A DNA stretch of 64,000 nucleotides from an uncultured Bacteroidota bacterium. GTDB taxonomy: Bacteria > Bacteroidota > Bacteroidia > Bacteroidales > P3. The notes below the pieces were generated by a model. The model was not told where the DNA came from and did not search any database. It worked only from the letters and a program-made list of their open reading frames with translations. This document shows, piece after piece, positions 17,030-24,952 of this stretch; position 1 is the first letter of the stretch; each line of letters begins with the position of its first letter. The stretch is from the NCBI GenBank assembly GCA_902774845.1, contig CACYJU010000007.1, forward strand, positions 38,320-102,319. Direction: 5' to 3'. Made by a program: the position numbers and the translations under genes.

Positions 17030-17200
17030 ATGGACAACAATTTCAAACAGAAGATAGACGCTCTCGTAACCGAGATATGCACCGTCACCGACCTCACCCA
17101 CAAGATCGAAATACTCAACTACATGGAGCAGCAGTCTTCCTTCATGCTCTGGCAGCTTGAGGACGAACAGCGTATCGACGAGGACTCGCGTGACTACTAA
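17030..17200 (+). CDS. Small acidic protein (56 residues) upstream of lptE, function unknown
   Basis: The peptide begins MDNNFKQKIDALVTEICTV and ends DEQRIDEDSRDY. It is predicted mostly helical, amphipathic and soluble, without a signal peptide. It ends 13 bases before the lptE start and follows a -7 box. I recognise no family. Because it precedes an LPS-assembly lipoprotein, translational coupling or a partner role is possible but unproven. Confidence 0.6.
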   Translation: MDNNFKQKIDALVTEICTVTDLTHKIEILNYMEQQSSFMLWQLEDEQRIDEDSRDY

Positions 17201-17213
17201 CCCTCTCACTCCT

Positions 17214-17732
17214 GTGAAACGCTCTGCCTCATACCTCCTCTTCCTGCCCCTCTTCCTGGTGGCTTCCTTGCTTGTCGGCTGCTCTGGCGGCTACAGCTTC
17301 ACTGGAGCTTCCATCCCTCCTGGAGCCAAAACCATCTCCGTCAAGACCTTCCCCAACTACGCTCCTACGGTGAACCCACAGCTGAGCCAGAAGCTCTCCG
17401 ACGACCTGCGCAATATGTTCGCATCGCAGACCTCCCTCAACGTCGCCAACTCCGACGGCGACCTCCAGATCGAAGGAGAGATCGTGGGTTACGCCACCCG
17501 CGCCTCCTCCCTCTCGAGCAAGGACGAGGTGGCGATGAACCGCCTCACCATCACCATCAAGGTGCGCTTCACCAACACCCTCAACGAGGAGGCCAACTTC
17601 GAGCAAAGCTTCTCGCGATATAAAGACTACAACGCCAGCCGCGACTTCTCCTCCGTCGAAAACGCTCTGGTTGAAGAGATCGTCAACGAACTCTGCGAGG
17701 ATGTCTTCAATAAGGCTGTTGTAAACTGGTAA
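17214..17732 (+). CDS. lptE: LptE-family LPS-assembly lipoprotein
   Basis: From the GTG at 17214 the protein has 172 residues with a lipoprotein signal ending LLVGC and the Bacteroidota LptE opening GCSGGYSFTGASIPPGAKTISVK. The body contains QIEGEIVGY and the Phe-Arg-type strands expected of the LptE plug that sits in the LptD barrel at the outer membrane. An ATG at 17157 is in frame but would overlap the preceding gene and lengthen the n-region of the signal to 40 residues, so the GTG is preferred. DUF2723 follows after 56 bases. Confidence 0.85.
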   Translation: MKRSASYLLFLPLFLVASLLVGCSGGYSFTGASIPPGAKTISVKTFPNYAPTVNPQLSQKLSDDLRNMFASQTSLNVANSDGDLQIEGEIVGYATRASSLSSKDEVAMNRLTITIKVRFTNTLNEEANFEQSFSRYKDYNASRDFSSVENALVEEIVNELCEDVFNKAVVNW

Positions 17733-17788
17733 ACCCAAGGGGATTGCAATCAAATCCCACAACACCGAATTTATAGAACCTCCCTTAC

Positions 17789-19990
17789 GTGAACAAGATA
17801 GACAAACTGATAGCTCTCTCGCTGGGTCTCATCGGCTCCGTCGTCTATCTGCTCACTCTCGAACCTTCTGTCAGCTTCTGGGATTGCGGCGAGTTTATCG
17901 CCACCTCCTACGCCCTTCAGGTGGGTCACCCTCCCGGAGCTCCCACCTATAACCTTCTCGCCCATTGCCTCATGCTCCTCGCCGGCGACAACAGCTCCCT
18001 GCTGGCGCTCTTCAGCAACGCCCTTTCGGCTTTGGCTGCAGGTACGACGGTGGGGTTGCTGTACAGCATCATACTTATGCTTGCCCAACCGCAAGAGAGC
18101 AAAACGCAACTGACAACACGATGGGCAGCGCTGGTCGGCTCGCTCTGCTATCTCTTCTGCGATACCGCCTGGTTCTCCGCCACCGAGAGCGAGGTCTACT
18201 CGCTCGCCACCTGCTTCGCCGCCGCTATGGTTTGGGCTTCTCTCCGATGGTATAGCACTCCCGACTCTCCCCGACGCCATCGCTGGATTCTCCTTCTCGC
18301 CCTCCTCTCCGGCCTCAGCGTGGGTGTCCATCAGCTCGCCCTCCTCGCCATCCCTTCCGTCGCCCTCGTCCTCCTCTTCTCTTTCCTTCGCGAGAAAAAA
18401 CTCGGAAAGCTCCCCACAAAAAAAACACTCGCAACCCTTATTCTGCTCTCCCTCCTCTTCTTCTCACTCGGCCTCAGCACCTACGCCATAGTGCCCATCC
18501 GTGCTGCCGCGAAGCCTGAGATATGCTACGGCGACCCCTCCACCGCCGAAGGGTTCGCCCGTTACCTCCAACGCGACCAATACGAGAAAGCGCCCCTCTG
18601 GCCGCGCCGATGGCGCCATCACGCCAACGATGCAGAGCTCTACGCACAATGGAGCGACAAAGCGGGCGACCTCCAGCTGCTCACCACCTATCAGTTCGGC
18701 TACATGTATCTGCGCTACCTCCTGTGGAACTTCTCCGGACGCTTCAACGACCGGCAGGGGTTCGGAGGCATGCAGAACGGACAGTTCATCACCGGACTTC
18801 CCCTCGTCGACGACCTCATCGTGGGTTCCTCCGCCCTTCCGCCTTCCGACGCCGCCGGGAAGTCACACAACCGCTATTTCGCCCTCCCACTCCTGCTAGG
18901 CATCCTGGGCGCCGTCCATCAATGCCGTCGTCATCGCAGGGCTTTCTTCGTCACCCTCACCCTTTTCCTCATGGGCGGCATCGTCCTGGGGTTCTATATG
19001 AACCATCCCGTCTACGAACCGCGCGAGCGCGACTACGCCTACATCCTCTCGTTCCTCGCCTTCGCCATCTGGATAGCCTTCGGCGCCTTATGGATATTGG
19101 TTAAAGCACTCAAGCGAGCAGACACTCAAGCACTCAAGCACTCAAGCATTCAAGCATCCAAGCATTCAAGCATTCAAGCAATCAAGCATTCCACCTTCCT
19201 CCTCCTTCTCGCCGTACCCGCGCTTATGGCCTTTCAGAACTGGGATGACCACGACCGCAGCCATCGCTACACCGCCTTCGACGTAGCCTCCAATATGCTC
19301 AACTCCTGCGACCAGGACGCCATACTCATCACCTACGGCGACAACGACACCTTCCCCCTCTGGTATGCCCAGCAGGTCGAAGGCATACGACCCGACATCA
19401 CCATAGCCAACGTGAACCTCAAGGGCGGCCGGTATTGGCTGCGCCAAACCCTCCTTGACAACGACTTCCGCCGTCCCGTCTTCTTCTCCAAGTATATGCA
19501 CGACTACAACGGAGACGGCTTTAACGGTCATCTCCAGCTTACAGGCCTCTGCTATCGGCTCACCGACCTCCCGTGCGACACCCTCGACACCGAGACGTTC
19601 GTCCACAATGCCCAGCACCATATCCGTTGGCACAACCCCTCAGGCGTCCACCTCGACCATATCTCGCGCCAGTTCATCGAGACCTACTGGCGTTCGGTCG
19701 CTATGGTTGCCGAGAGGCTCTCTCTCGAGGGCGACAATAAGAAAGCCGCCACGCTGCTCACCACCACCGAAGCGCAGCTTCCCCTCGCCTGCGTCTCCGA
19801 CCGATACCTCCTGCGCGACATAGCACACGCCTACCACGCGGCCGGACAATCCGCCCGCCATGATGCCGTAATAAAACTATTGAAAGAAAAGATTGCCGAC
19901 GACACACGCTATTACCTCAGCGTCCGACCCCGACTCCGTCAACACGTCGCCACGCTCTACACCCTCCCCTACGACTTCTGGAACGACTGA
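17789..19990 (+). CDS. DUF2723 polytopic membrane protein (mannosyltransferase-like)
   Basis: The 733-residue protein starts at a GTG with the family signature LEPSVSFWDCGEFIATSYALQVGHPPGAP, followed by about ten hydrophobic segments in residues 1-480 and a soluble C-terminal part with YGDNDTFPLWYAQQVEGIRPD. DUF2723 is related to GT-C/PMT-type glycosyltransferases, and its members are often near 1000 residues, so this one appears short at the C-terminus. Residues about 441-466 come from an in-frame 8-nt tandem repeat and read as an 8-residue period (KHSSIQAS). The 3' end overlaps the convergent gene by 22 bases. Confidence 0.85.
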   Translation: MNKIDKLIALSLGLIGSVVYLLTLEPSVSFWDCGEFIATSYALQVGHPPGAPTYNLLAHCLMLLAGDNSSLLALFSNALSALAAGTTVGLLYSIILMLAQPQESKTQLTTRWAALVGSLCYLFCDTAWFSATESEVYSLATCFAAAMVWASLRWYSTPDSPRRHRWILLLALLSGLSVGVHQLALLAIPSVALVLLFSFLREKKLGKLPTKKTLATLILLSLLFFSLGLSTYAIVPIRAAAKPEICYGDPSTAEGFARYLQRDQYEKAPLWPRRWRHHANDAELYAQWSDKAGDLQLLTTYQFGYMYLRYLLWNFSGRFNDRQGFGGMQNGQFITGLPLVDDLIVGSSALPPSDAAGKSHNRYFALPLLLGILGAVHQCRRHRRAFFVTLTLFLMGGIVLGFYMNHPVYEPRERDYAYILSFLAFAIWIAFGALWILVKALKRADTQALKHSSIQASKHSSIQAIKHSTFLLLLAVPALMAFQNWDDHDRSHRYTAFDVASNMLNSCDQDAILITYGDNDTFPLWYAQQVEGIRPDITIANVNLKGGRYWLRQTLLDNDFRRPVFFSKYMHDYNGDGFNGHLQLTGLCYRLTDLPCDTLDTETFVHNAQHHIRWHNPSGVHLDHISRQFIETYWRSVAMVAERLSLEGDNKKAATLLTTTEAQLPLACVSDRYLLRDIAHAYHAAGQSARHDAVIKLLKEKIADDTRYYLSVRPRLRQHVATLYTLPYDFWND
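19108..19187 (+). repeat. 8-nt-period tandem repeat inside DUF2723 coding sequence, ten registers
   Basis: The units actcaagc (19108-19115), gagcagac, three actcaagc, attcaagc, atccaagc, two attcaagc and aatcaagc follow one another with exact 8-base spacing. Three units (24 bases) encode 8 residues, so the array stays in frame. It falls in a hydrophilic loop just before a hydrophobic segment (TFLLLLAVPALMAF), a site likely to tolerate insertion. Confidence 0.92.
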
Positions 19991-20730
19991 ATCAGCTCGC
20001 TCATCGCCTCGTAGGCTTTCAACGCCTCCCTGTTGTCCGCGAGCATCTGCCTGTGGGCCTCTAATGTCTTCTCGTCGTGCCTTGCCGCAGGGCCCGTCTG
20101 CCGTTCGGCCAACCGCGGCTCCATCGCCCGCTCGGCGGTAGCCATGATGAGCGGACGCAGCATAGCGAAATCCAACCCATGCTGCTCCATTATCTGCTCG
20201 CCGAGGGTGTTCAACGCATGAGAGAAGTTGTTGGTCACCACCGAAGCGAGGTGAGCCCACCTCCGCTGCTCGCTGTCGAGCCGGTAGCATTTCGTCGCCG
20301 CCCCTTTCAGCAATTCCTCAATCATCTTCTCCACCTCAGCCGACGACCCCTCGTAGCAGCAGTTCAGGTTGTCGTATTCCATCTCCGCCCCTTTGACGAA
20401 CGAGTGCGGAAACCAGATCACGCCACGACGCACCTGCCTCAGAGCCCCCATCGCCACGCTTCCGCTCGTATGCAGCACCACACCCTCCACCGCAGGCATT
20501 CTTTCAGACACCTCGCCAATCTTGTCGTCGGGCACAGCAATGATGTAGAAGTCAGCGAGAGGGTTTATCGCCTCCAGCTTGTCAGTCGCCGAAGCCCCTA
20601 CCGCCGAAGCGACCTCGCGGGCGTGATTAATGTCGCGCGACCAAACCTGCGCGATCTGGTGACCCGCAGCCGCGAAGAGCCTCGCGAGGTGCGAAGCCAC
20701 ATTCCCCGATCCGACAAAAACTATATTCAT
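19969..20730 (-). CDS. Rossmann-fold/DUF2520 NADP-binding protein
   Basis: The 253-residue protein starts MNIVFVGSGNVASHLARLF, a dinucleotide-binding GxGxxxxH loop as in NADP-dependent oxidoreductases of the F420-dependent reductase and ProC type. The C-terminal half carries the DUF2520 helices (RRWAHLASVVTNNFSHALNT). The substrate is not known. It converges on DUF2723 with a 22-base tail-to-tail overlap and is co-directional with the DUF2795 gene behind it. Confidence 0.82.
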   Translation of the reverse strand: MNIVFVGSGNVASHLARLFAAAGHQIAQVWSRDINHAREVASAVGASATDKLEAINPLADFYIIAVPDDKIGEVSERMPAVEGVVLHTSGSVAMGALRQVRRGVIWFPHSFVKGAEMEYDNLNCCYEGSSAEVEKMIEELLKGAATKCYRLDSEQRRWAHLASVVTNNFSHALNTLGEQIMEQHGLDFAMLRPLIMATAERAMEPRLAERQTGPAARHDEKTLEAHRQMLADNREALKAYEAMSELIQSFQKS

Positions 20731-20753
20731 CTCTTTTTAATTCCGGTAGGTAT

Positions 20754-20787
20754 AAAAAAGGGGCGGCAGTAAGTCACGTGCCACCCG
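20754..20787 (-). terminator. Intrinsic terminator after DUF2795 gene
   Basis: The minus strand forms GGGTGGCA / TGCCGCCC with one G-T pair and a 10-base loop, then six T. It lies 24 bases past the DUF2795 stop and before the start of the Rossmann protein. Confidence 0.8.
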
Positions 20788-20810
20788 TTTATAAACTCAA
20801 TGTTCAACAA

Positions 20811-21032
20811 TCAATATTCGTCTTCCTCAAAGAAGAAGTCCTCTTTCGTAGGATAGTCGGGCCATATATCCTCGATGGTTTCGTAAGCTTCACCCTCGTC
20901 TTCAATCTCCTGCAGGTTCTCAATCACCTCCATAGGAGCACCCGTACGTTGAGCGTAGTCGATCAGTTCTTCTTTTGTTGCCGGCCAGGGGGCATCTTCG
21001 AGTTTCGAGGCCAATTCCAGAGTCCAATACAT
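20811..21032 (-). CDS. DUF2795-family small acidic protein
   Basis: The 73-residue protein begins MYWTLELASKLEDAPWPATKEELIDYA and ends in a strongly acidic tail (DFFFEEDEY). The DUF2795 family is widespread in Bacteroidota as stand-alone proteins of this size, with no defined function. It has its own promoter and terminator, so it is monocistronic. The acidic, helix-rich composition suggests a small binding protein, but that is only a composition argument. Confidence 0.85.
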   Translation of the reverse strand: MYWTLELASKLEDAPWPATKEELIDYAQRTGAPMEVIENLQEIEDEGEAYETIEDIWPDYPTKEDFFFEEDEY

Positions 21033-21113
21033 AGTTTTTAAATTATAAACAACCTTGTATATGTATGTGATTTCCTATTTTTTAACAGCCTGATTGATTT
21101 TTTCAAGCAACTG

Positions 21114-21144
21114 CAAAAATACACCTTTTACGATAATGGCAAAA
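21114..21144 (-). promoter_or_regulatory. Promoter of the DUF2795 gene
   Basis: The minus-strand -7 box TATTTTTG (21114-21121) and the -33 box TTTTG (21140-21144) are 18 bases apart. The predicted leader is about 75 bases long and ends in an AT-rich stretch. Confidence 0.7.
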
Positions 21145-21152
21145 TTTGAGAG

Positions 21153-21698
21153 CTATATTTTTTTGAACGTCTCCTCTTTGCCCTCAGACACAACGAGTTT
21201 GCGCGAGATGACGAAAAGGTAATCCGACAGCCGGTTGAGATACCTCATCAGTTCGGGAGCCACCTGACAGGAGTCGGTCAACTCCACCACGCGGCGTTCC
21301 GCCCTGCGGCAGACGCAGCGAGCCACATGAGCCTGCGCTCCCGCCACACTTCCGCCAGCCGTCACGAACGACCGCAGTTTCGGCAAGGTCGCGTCGGCTG
21401 CGTCGATCCATCCTTCCAGACGTTTGATATCGTCGTCGCCGATCTGCGGCATCTTGGCATAGAGTGCCTCGTCCTCGGTGGCGAGGAGTGTCTGGATGGA
21501 GAAGAGGTCGTCCTGCACGGCTTTCAGCTGTGTGTAGATCTCTTTGCTTACCGGACGAGCATATTCGGCCAGGAGGCCCACATGCGAGTTGAGCTCGTCA
21601 ACCGTACCGTACGACTCCACCCTCGGGTCGCATTTCTTCACCCTCTTGCCGCCCACGAGCGAGGTGGTGCCACCATCGCCTGTCTTTGTGTATACCAT
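21153..21698 (-). CDS. PduO-type cob(I)yrinic acid a,c-diamide/cobalamin adenosyltransferase
   Basis: From the ATG at 21698 the 181-residue protein begins MVYTKTGDGGTTSLVGGKRV, the ATP-binding signature of PduO-type corrinoid adenosyltransferases. It continues with SYGTVDELNSHVG and the C-terminal RYLNRLSDYLFVISRKL. The enzyme transfers the adenosyl group of ATP to Co(I) corrinoid to make coenzyme B12. An in-frame ATG at 21809 would run back into the nfu gene and is rejected. It begins 5 bases after the nfu stop. Confidence 0.93.
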   Translation of the reverse strand: MVYTKTGDGGTTSLVGGKRVKKCDPRVESYGTVDELNSHVGLLAEYARPVSKEIYTQLKAVQDDLFSIQTLLATEDEALYAKMPQIGDDDIKRLEGWIDAADATLPKLRSFVTAGGSVAGAQAHVARCVCRRAERRVVELTDSCQVAPELMRYLNRLSDYLFVISRKLVVSEGKEETFKKI

Positions 21699-21703
21699 AG
21701 CTT

Positions 21704-21955
21704 TTACCAATCTATACGTTCTACCGATTTCACTTCGGGGATAGCTTTCTTCATAGCCGCCTCGATGCCCTGCTTGAGCGTAGCCATAGCGTGGGGGCAG
21801 GTGCCGCAATGGCCTTGCAGCCTCACCATCACCACCCCTTCGTTGGTCATATCCACATATTCGACGTCGCCGCCGTCCTGCTGCAGGTAGACCCTTATCT
21901 GGTCGAGCGCGTTCTTCACCTTCTGCTCGATGATTGCCTTTTCTTGATCTGTCAT
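21704..21955 (-). CDS. NifU-like C-terminal (Nfu) iron-sulfur scaffold protein
   Basis: The 83-residue protein is a single Nfu domain with the cluster-binding CxxC as GHCGTCPHAMATLKQGIE and the opening ALDQIRVYLQQDGGDVEYV. Nfu proteins carry [4Fe-4S] clusters to target enzymes in the cytoplasm. It starts 4 bases after the stop of the Mrp gene, another Fe-S carrier, so the two probably work in one maturation pathway. Confidence 0.93.
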   Translation of the reverse strand: MTDQEKAIIEQKVKNALDQIRVYLQQDGGDVEYVDMTNEGVVMVRLQGHCGTCPHAMATLKQGIEAAMKKAIPEVKSVERIDW

Positions 21956-21959
21956 ATCG

Positions 21960-23030
21960 TTATGTAGTTTTCAGTTTGCAAATTTCTTTTATCGCGTTCT
22001 CCGCCACCCGCATGAAAGCCTCGCTCTCGGGGGTCGGATTCTCGCTCCACAGGGCCGTAGGCTTGCCGCTGTCGCCCGATTCGGCGATAGCCTGCACCAG
22101 CGGTATCTCGCCCAGCAGCGGTATGCCCATCTCCTTCGCCAGGTTGGCGCAACCCTCCTTGCCGAAGATGTAGTATTTGTTGTTAGGCAGTTCGGCAGGC
22201 GTGAAGTAAGCCATATTCTCCACGAAGCCGATGACCGGGATGTTGATTCCAGGGTTGCGGAACATCTCCACACCCCTCACCACGTCGGCCAGAGCCACCT
22301 TCTGCGGGGTGCTCACGATGATAGCGCTGGCCGAAGGCAGCGTCTGAGCGATCGTGAGCTGTATGTCGCCCGTTCCGGGAGGCATGTCCACCACGAGGTA
22401 GTCGATCTCGCCCCACCAGGTTTCGGTGAGCAGCTGCTTCAACGCGCCGCTCGCCATCGGGCCTCTCCACACTATGGCCTTGTCGGTGTCGACGAGGAAT
22501 CCCACCGACATCAGCTTGATGTTGTATTTCTCCACAGGCACCATGTAGGTCTTGTCGCCGTGACGCTCGCCATAGATGTCCTCCTGCTTGATGTCGAACA
22601 TGATGGGGATCGAAGGGCCGTAGATGTCGGCGTCGACCAATCCCACCTTCGCGCCGGTCTTAGCCAGCGAGATGGCGAGGTTCACCGCCACCGTGCTCTT
22701 GCCCACGCCGCCTTTGCCCGAAGCCACGACGATGGTGTGCTTGATGTTAGGAAACATCTCTTTCGGGTCGGGCTGCTCCACCTTGCGGGTGGTGAGGTTC
22801 ACCGTCACCTCCGCGTTCTTGTCGACATACTCGTGTATGGCGTTCACGCAGTCGTCGCTCATCCTTTTCTTCATGGGGCAACCGGCTGTGGTCAGCACCA
22901 GGTCGAACGAGATCTTCAACCCGTCGATATTTATGTTCTCAATCATGCCGAGCTTCATGAGGTTCTGCCCCAGGTCGGGGTCGTCCACATGGCTCAGCGC
23001 CATCTCTACTTGTGTTTTTGTTATGCTCAT
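21960..23030 (-). CDS. Mrp/NBP35-type Fe-S cluster carrier ATPase
   Basis: The 356-residue protein has an N-terminal MIP18/DUF59 domain (about 1-85) and a deviant Walker A, VASGKGGVGKSTVAVNLA, near residue 105, then VDADIYGPSIP and VVDMPPGTGDIQLT. The C-terminal CPxC segment of E. coli Mrp is replaced by MAYFTPAELPNNKYYIFGKEG, so the usual cluster-binding cysteine pair is missing, and the mode of cluster binding may differ. It is first in an operon with nfu and the adenosyltransferase. Confidence 0.92.
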   Translation of the reverse strand: MSITKTQVEMALSHVDDPDLGQNLMKLGMIENINIDGLKISFDLVLTTAGCPMKKRMSDDCVNAIHEYVDKNAEVTVNLTTRKVEQPDPKEMFPNIKHTIVVASGKGGVGKSTVAVNLAISLAKTGAKVGLVDADIYGPSIPIMFDIKQEDIYGERHGDKTYMVPVEKYNIKLMSVGFLVDTDKAIVWRGPMASGALKQLLTETWWGEIDYLVVDMPPGTGDIQLTIAQTLPSASAIIVSTPQKVALADVVRGVEMFRNPGINIPVIGFVENMAYFTPAELPNNKYYIFGKEGCANLAKEMGIPLLGEIPLVQAIAESGDSGKPTALWSENPTPESEAFMRVAENAIKEICKLKTT

Positions 23031-23039
23031 TTCGTTATC

Positions 23040-23071
23040 GTTGATATGTTGATATGTTGATATGTTGAAAC
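23040..23071. repeat. 8-nt-period tandem repeat (gttgatat), four units
   Basis: Three perfect gttgatat units are followed by gttgaaac. The array fills the gap between the start of mrp (23030) and the stop codon of the Nudix gene (23073). Confidence 0.88.
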
Positions 23072-23072
23072 G

Positions 23073-23498
23073 TTACAAATATTTCTTTATTGCCTTCTGC
23101 ATTATTTCCGCGTGGTCGAATGCGAGGGGCGGCAGCTCGTCGAGCGGGAACCAGCGAGCCTCTTTCGCGTCGTCGCCCCCACGTGGGTTGATGGCTTCCT
23201 TGTCCACCAGCGCGACGAAGACGACGGTCACCGTCCGTCCGCGAGGGTCACGCCCTTTCTTCGAAGCCACACAGAGTTCTTCCAACATCACCTCCTCCAC
23301 GTCGGTCTCCTCCTTCAGCTCGCGACGTGCCGTAGCCTCTATCGACTCGTCCTCTTCGTCGAAGAAACCACCTGGGAAAGCCCAGCAGTCCTTGAAGGGC
23401 TCGTGGCCGCGCTTTATCAGCAGCACCTCGCGCCGCCCTCTGTCGAGCAGCACGATATCGGCAGTCAAAGCCGGTCGGGGATAGGCGTAGGAGTACAT
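23073..23498 (-). CDS. Nudix hydrolase (ADP-ribose pyrophosphatase-like)
   Basis: The 141-residue protein has a canonical Nudix box (Gx5Ex7REUxEExGU) at FFDEEDESIEATARRELKEE, with the preceding FPGG. The upstream segment PRPALTADIVLLDR resembles NrtR/ADP-ribose pyrophosphatase-like Nudix proteins. It hydrolyses a nucleoside diphosphate linked to another moiety; the substrate is undetermined. Its ATG is immediately preceded by an 8-nt repeat array and its stop is followed by another. Confidence 0.88.
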   Translation of the reverse strand: MYSYAYPRPALTADIVLLDRGRREVLLIKRGHEPFKDCWAFPGGFFDEEDESIEATARRELKEETDVEEVMLEELCVASKKGRDPRGRTVTVVFVALVDKEAINPRGGDDAKEARWFPLDELPPLAFDHAEIMQKAIKKYL

Positions 23499-23499
23499 T

Positions 23500-23539
23500 T
23501 TGAATGCGTGAATGTGTTAATGTGTGAATTCGTTAGTGG
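23500..23539. repeat. 8-nt-period tandem repeat upstream of the Nudix gene, five units
   Basis: In plus-strand register the units are ttgaatgc, gtgaatgt, gttaatgt, gtgaattc and gttagtgg. Positions 23501-23522 are identical over 22 bases to 34536-34557 inside the vsr gene. The array begins one base before the Nudix start codon and so lies in its 5' leader. Confidence 0.92.
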
Positions 23540-23544
23540 GAAAT

Positions 23545-23653
23545 GGTCGGCCTAAAGGCCTCAAAATTATTCGAAAATCTTATTCAAAATCTTTCAACTC
23601 TTATTTTTAAAATTTTCTATTTGATTTTTTTATGATTTTGAGCGAAGCGACCT
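23545..23653. repeat. GGTCG...CGACC repeat element, copy 1
   Basis: The element starts GGTCG, has the mini-hairpin ggcctaaaggcc (23549-23560), then tcaaaat, an AT-rich core tttttaaaattttct and the 3' block gattttgagcgaagcgacc. Copies at 24813-24862 (3' half) and 24953-25037 (complete) share the core and 3' block almost base for base. The ends GGTCG and CGACC are inverted repeats. No transposase is present. Confidence 0.85.
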
Positions 23654-23662
23654 TTTTTTTCT

Positions 23663-23684
23663 CCCCTCTCTAAACAGAGAGGGG
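23663..23684. repeat. Perfect 9-bp palindromic stem-loop
   Basis: CCCCTCTCT (23663-23671) and AGAGAGGGG (23676-23684) enclose a 4-base loop. It is 14 bases past the tlpA stop, but on that strand the stem is followed by A, not T, so it does not look like an intrinsic terminator. It is followed by tcgggggtgag. Confidence 0.75.
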
Positions 23685-23697
23685 TCGGGGGTGAGTC

Positions 23698-24813
23698 TTA
23701 TTCACCGAATATCTCTTGCAGTTTGTTAGCCAGCTCTTCGCCTCTCAGTTTCTTTCCTATGATGCGGCCTTTGGCGTCGATGAGCACCGTGTGGGGAATC
23801 GAGCTCACGCCGTAGGCGCGGCCGCCGCTGGAGGTCCATCCTTGCAGGTCGCTCACGTGGTTCGGCCACACCTGACCGGTGTTCTGTATCGCCTGCAGCC
23901 AGGCGTTGCGGTCTTTGTCCAGCGACACGCTGTAGATGTCAAACCCCTTGTCCTTATATTTGTTATAGAGGCGCACCACGTTAGGCAGCTCGGCCCTGCA
24001 GGGAGCACACCACGAAGCCCAGAAGTCGATCAGCACCACCTTGCCCCTCAGGTCGCTCAGCTTGCGTATGTTGCCGTCCTTGTCTTTCATCTCGATCTCC
24101 GGCGCCAGCGATCCCTCCTTGAGGCTCGTAGCCACCATGTGGGCGATGTTAGCCACAAACTGGTTGTCGGCATACTGTGTGCCCAGCTTTCCGAGCACCT
24201 GCTCGTAGAGGTCGCAGTAGGTGGCGAAGTCGTTGTCGAAGTAGGTCACCAGGAAGGCGCTCATCAGGCAGTCGCTGTAGTTGCCTATCGTCTCCTTTAT
24301 CGAGAGCTTCTGGCTCACCTGCACCGCCTGCGACTCCTGAGCCAGCACTTTCTTACGCGAGTCGTCGGTCGCCGGGTTGTGGTATTCGACGTTGATGCGG
24401 TCGAAGTCGGCCAGCGAGCCGTAGAGGGCTGCGTTGAACTTCTGGTAGACCTCCATGTTGCGCGACCCCTTCGACGCCACCACCTGGAGGAAGTTGTGCT
24501 GCGCGTCGTAGCGCAGGTTCATCGAGAGGCTCTTGTCGCCGGGCATCGCCATGAGGTGCACCTGCGGCCCTTTCTGCATCTGCGGTTGCAGGATGAAGAG
24601 GGTCGGCTGCTCAGCTTTGAGGGTGACCTTGTATTTGCCGTTCGAGGCGGGGGTGAGCGTGTCGCGCGCCACCAGCTTCGACCCTACGGCCTCGGCCACC
24701 ACCAGCTTCGTCCCCTCGGGCAGGCCCGTCACCGTTCCGCTCAGTTCGATCTTCTGCCCCCAGACATTAAGACAGAAAACCACAGCCAATATAAAACAGA
24801 TATTTTTTTTCAT
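23698..24813 (-). CDS. Periplasmic thioredoxin-like protein, DUF4369-TlpA/AhpC-TSA architecture
   Basis: The 371-residue protein has a signal peptide (to about residue 20), a DUF4369 domain (about 22-120), a helical middle region and a C-terminal thioredoxin fold with the active site FWASWCAPCRAELPNVVRLY. Such proteins reduce or isomerise disulfides, or act in cytochrome and heme maturation, in the Bacteroidota periplasm; several paralogues per genome are usual. The gene is flanked on both sides by copies of the GGTCG/CGACC element, one of which starts in its own start codon. Confidence 0.88.
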   Translation of the reverse strand: MKKNICFILAVVFCLNVWGQKIELSGTVTGLPEGTKLVVAEAVGSKLVARDTLTPASNGKYKVTLKAEQPTLFILQPQMQKGPQVHLMAMPGDKSLSMNLRYDAQHNFLQVVASKGSRNMEVYQKFNAALYGSLADFDRINVEYHNPATDDSRKKVLAQESQAVQVSQKLSIKETIGNYSDCLMSAFLVTYFDNDFATYCDLYEQVLGKLGTQYADNQFVANIAHMVATSLKEGSLAPEIEMKDKDGNIRKLSDLRGKVVLIDFWASWCAPCRAELPNVVRLYNKYKDKGFDIYSVSLDKDRNAWLQAIQNTGQVWPNHVSDLQGWTSSGGRAYGVSSIPHTVLIDAKGRIIGKKLRGEELANKLQEIFGE

Positions 24814-24862
24814 TTTTAAAATTTTCTAATTGATTTTTTTATGATTTTGAGCGAAGCGACCC
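24813..24862. repeat. GGTCG...CGACC repeat element, copy 2 (3' half only)
   Basis: From the first base of the tlpA start codon outwards this copy has tttttaaaattttct, then ttgattttttta and tgattttgagcgaagcgacc, matching copy 1 nearly perfectly. The 5' half (GGTCG and hairpin) is absent. It therefore makes up the tlpA 5' leader. Confidence 0.85.
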
Positions 24863-24952
24863 ACATTTCCGTAATGCTTCCGAGTTTTCCGCCTGTTTCC
24901 GTAATGAAAATCACCACTATTTGTCTTCTTTGTCTTTCTTGTCTTTAATAAT

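Noticed and set aside
19108..19187. Repeat arrays as remnants of insertion sequences
   Set aside because: No transposase fragments, terminal inverted repeats or target duplications accompany the 8-nt arrays.
23663..23684. The 9-bp palindrome as an intrinsic terminator of tlpA
   Set aside because: On the tlpA strand the stem is followed by A residues, not T; on the other strand no T run follows.
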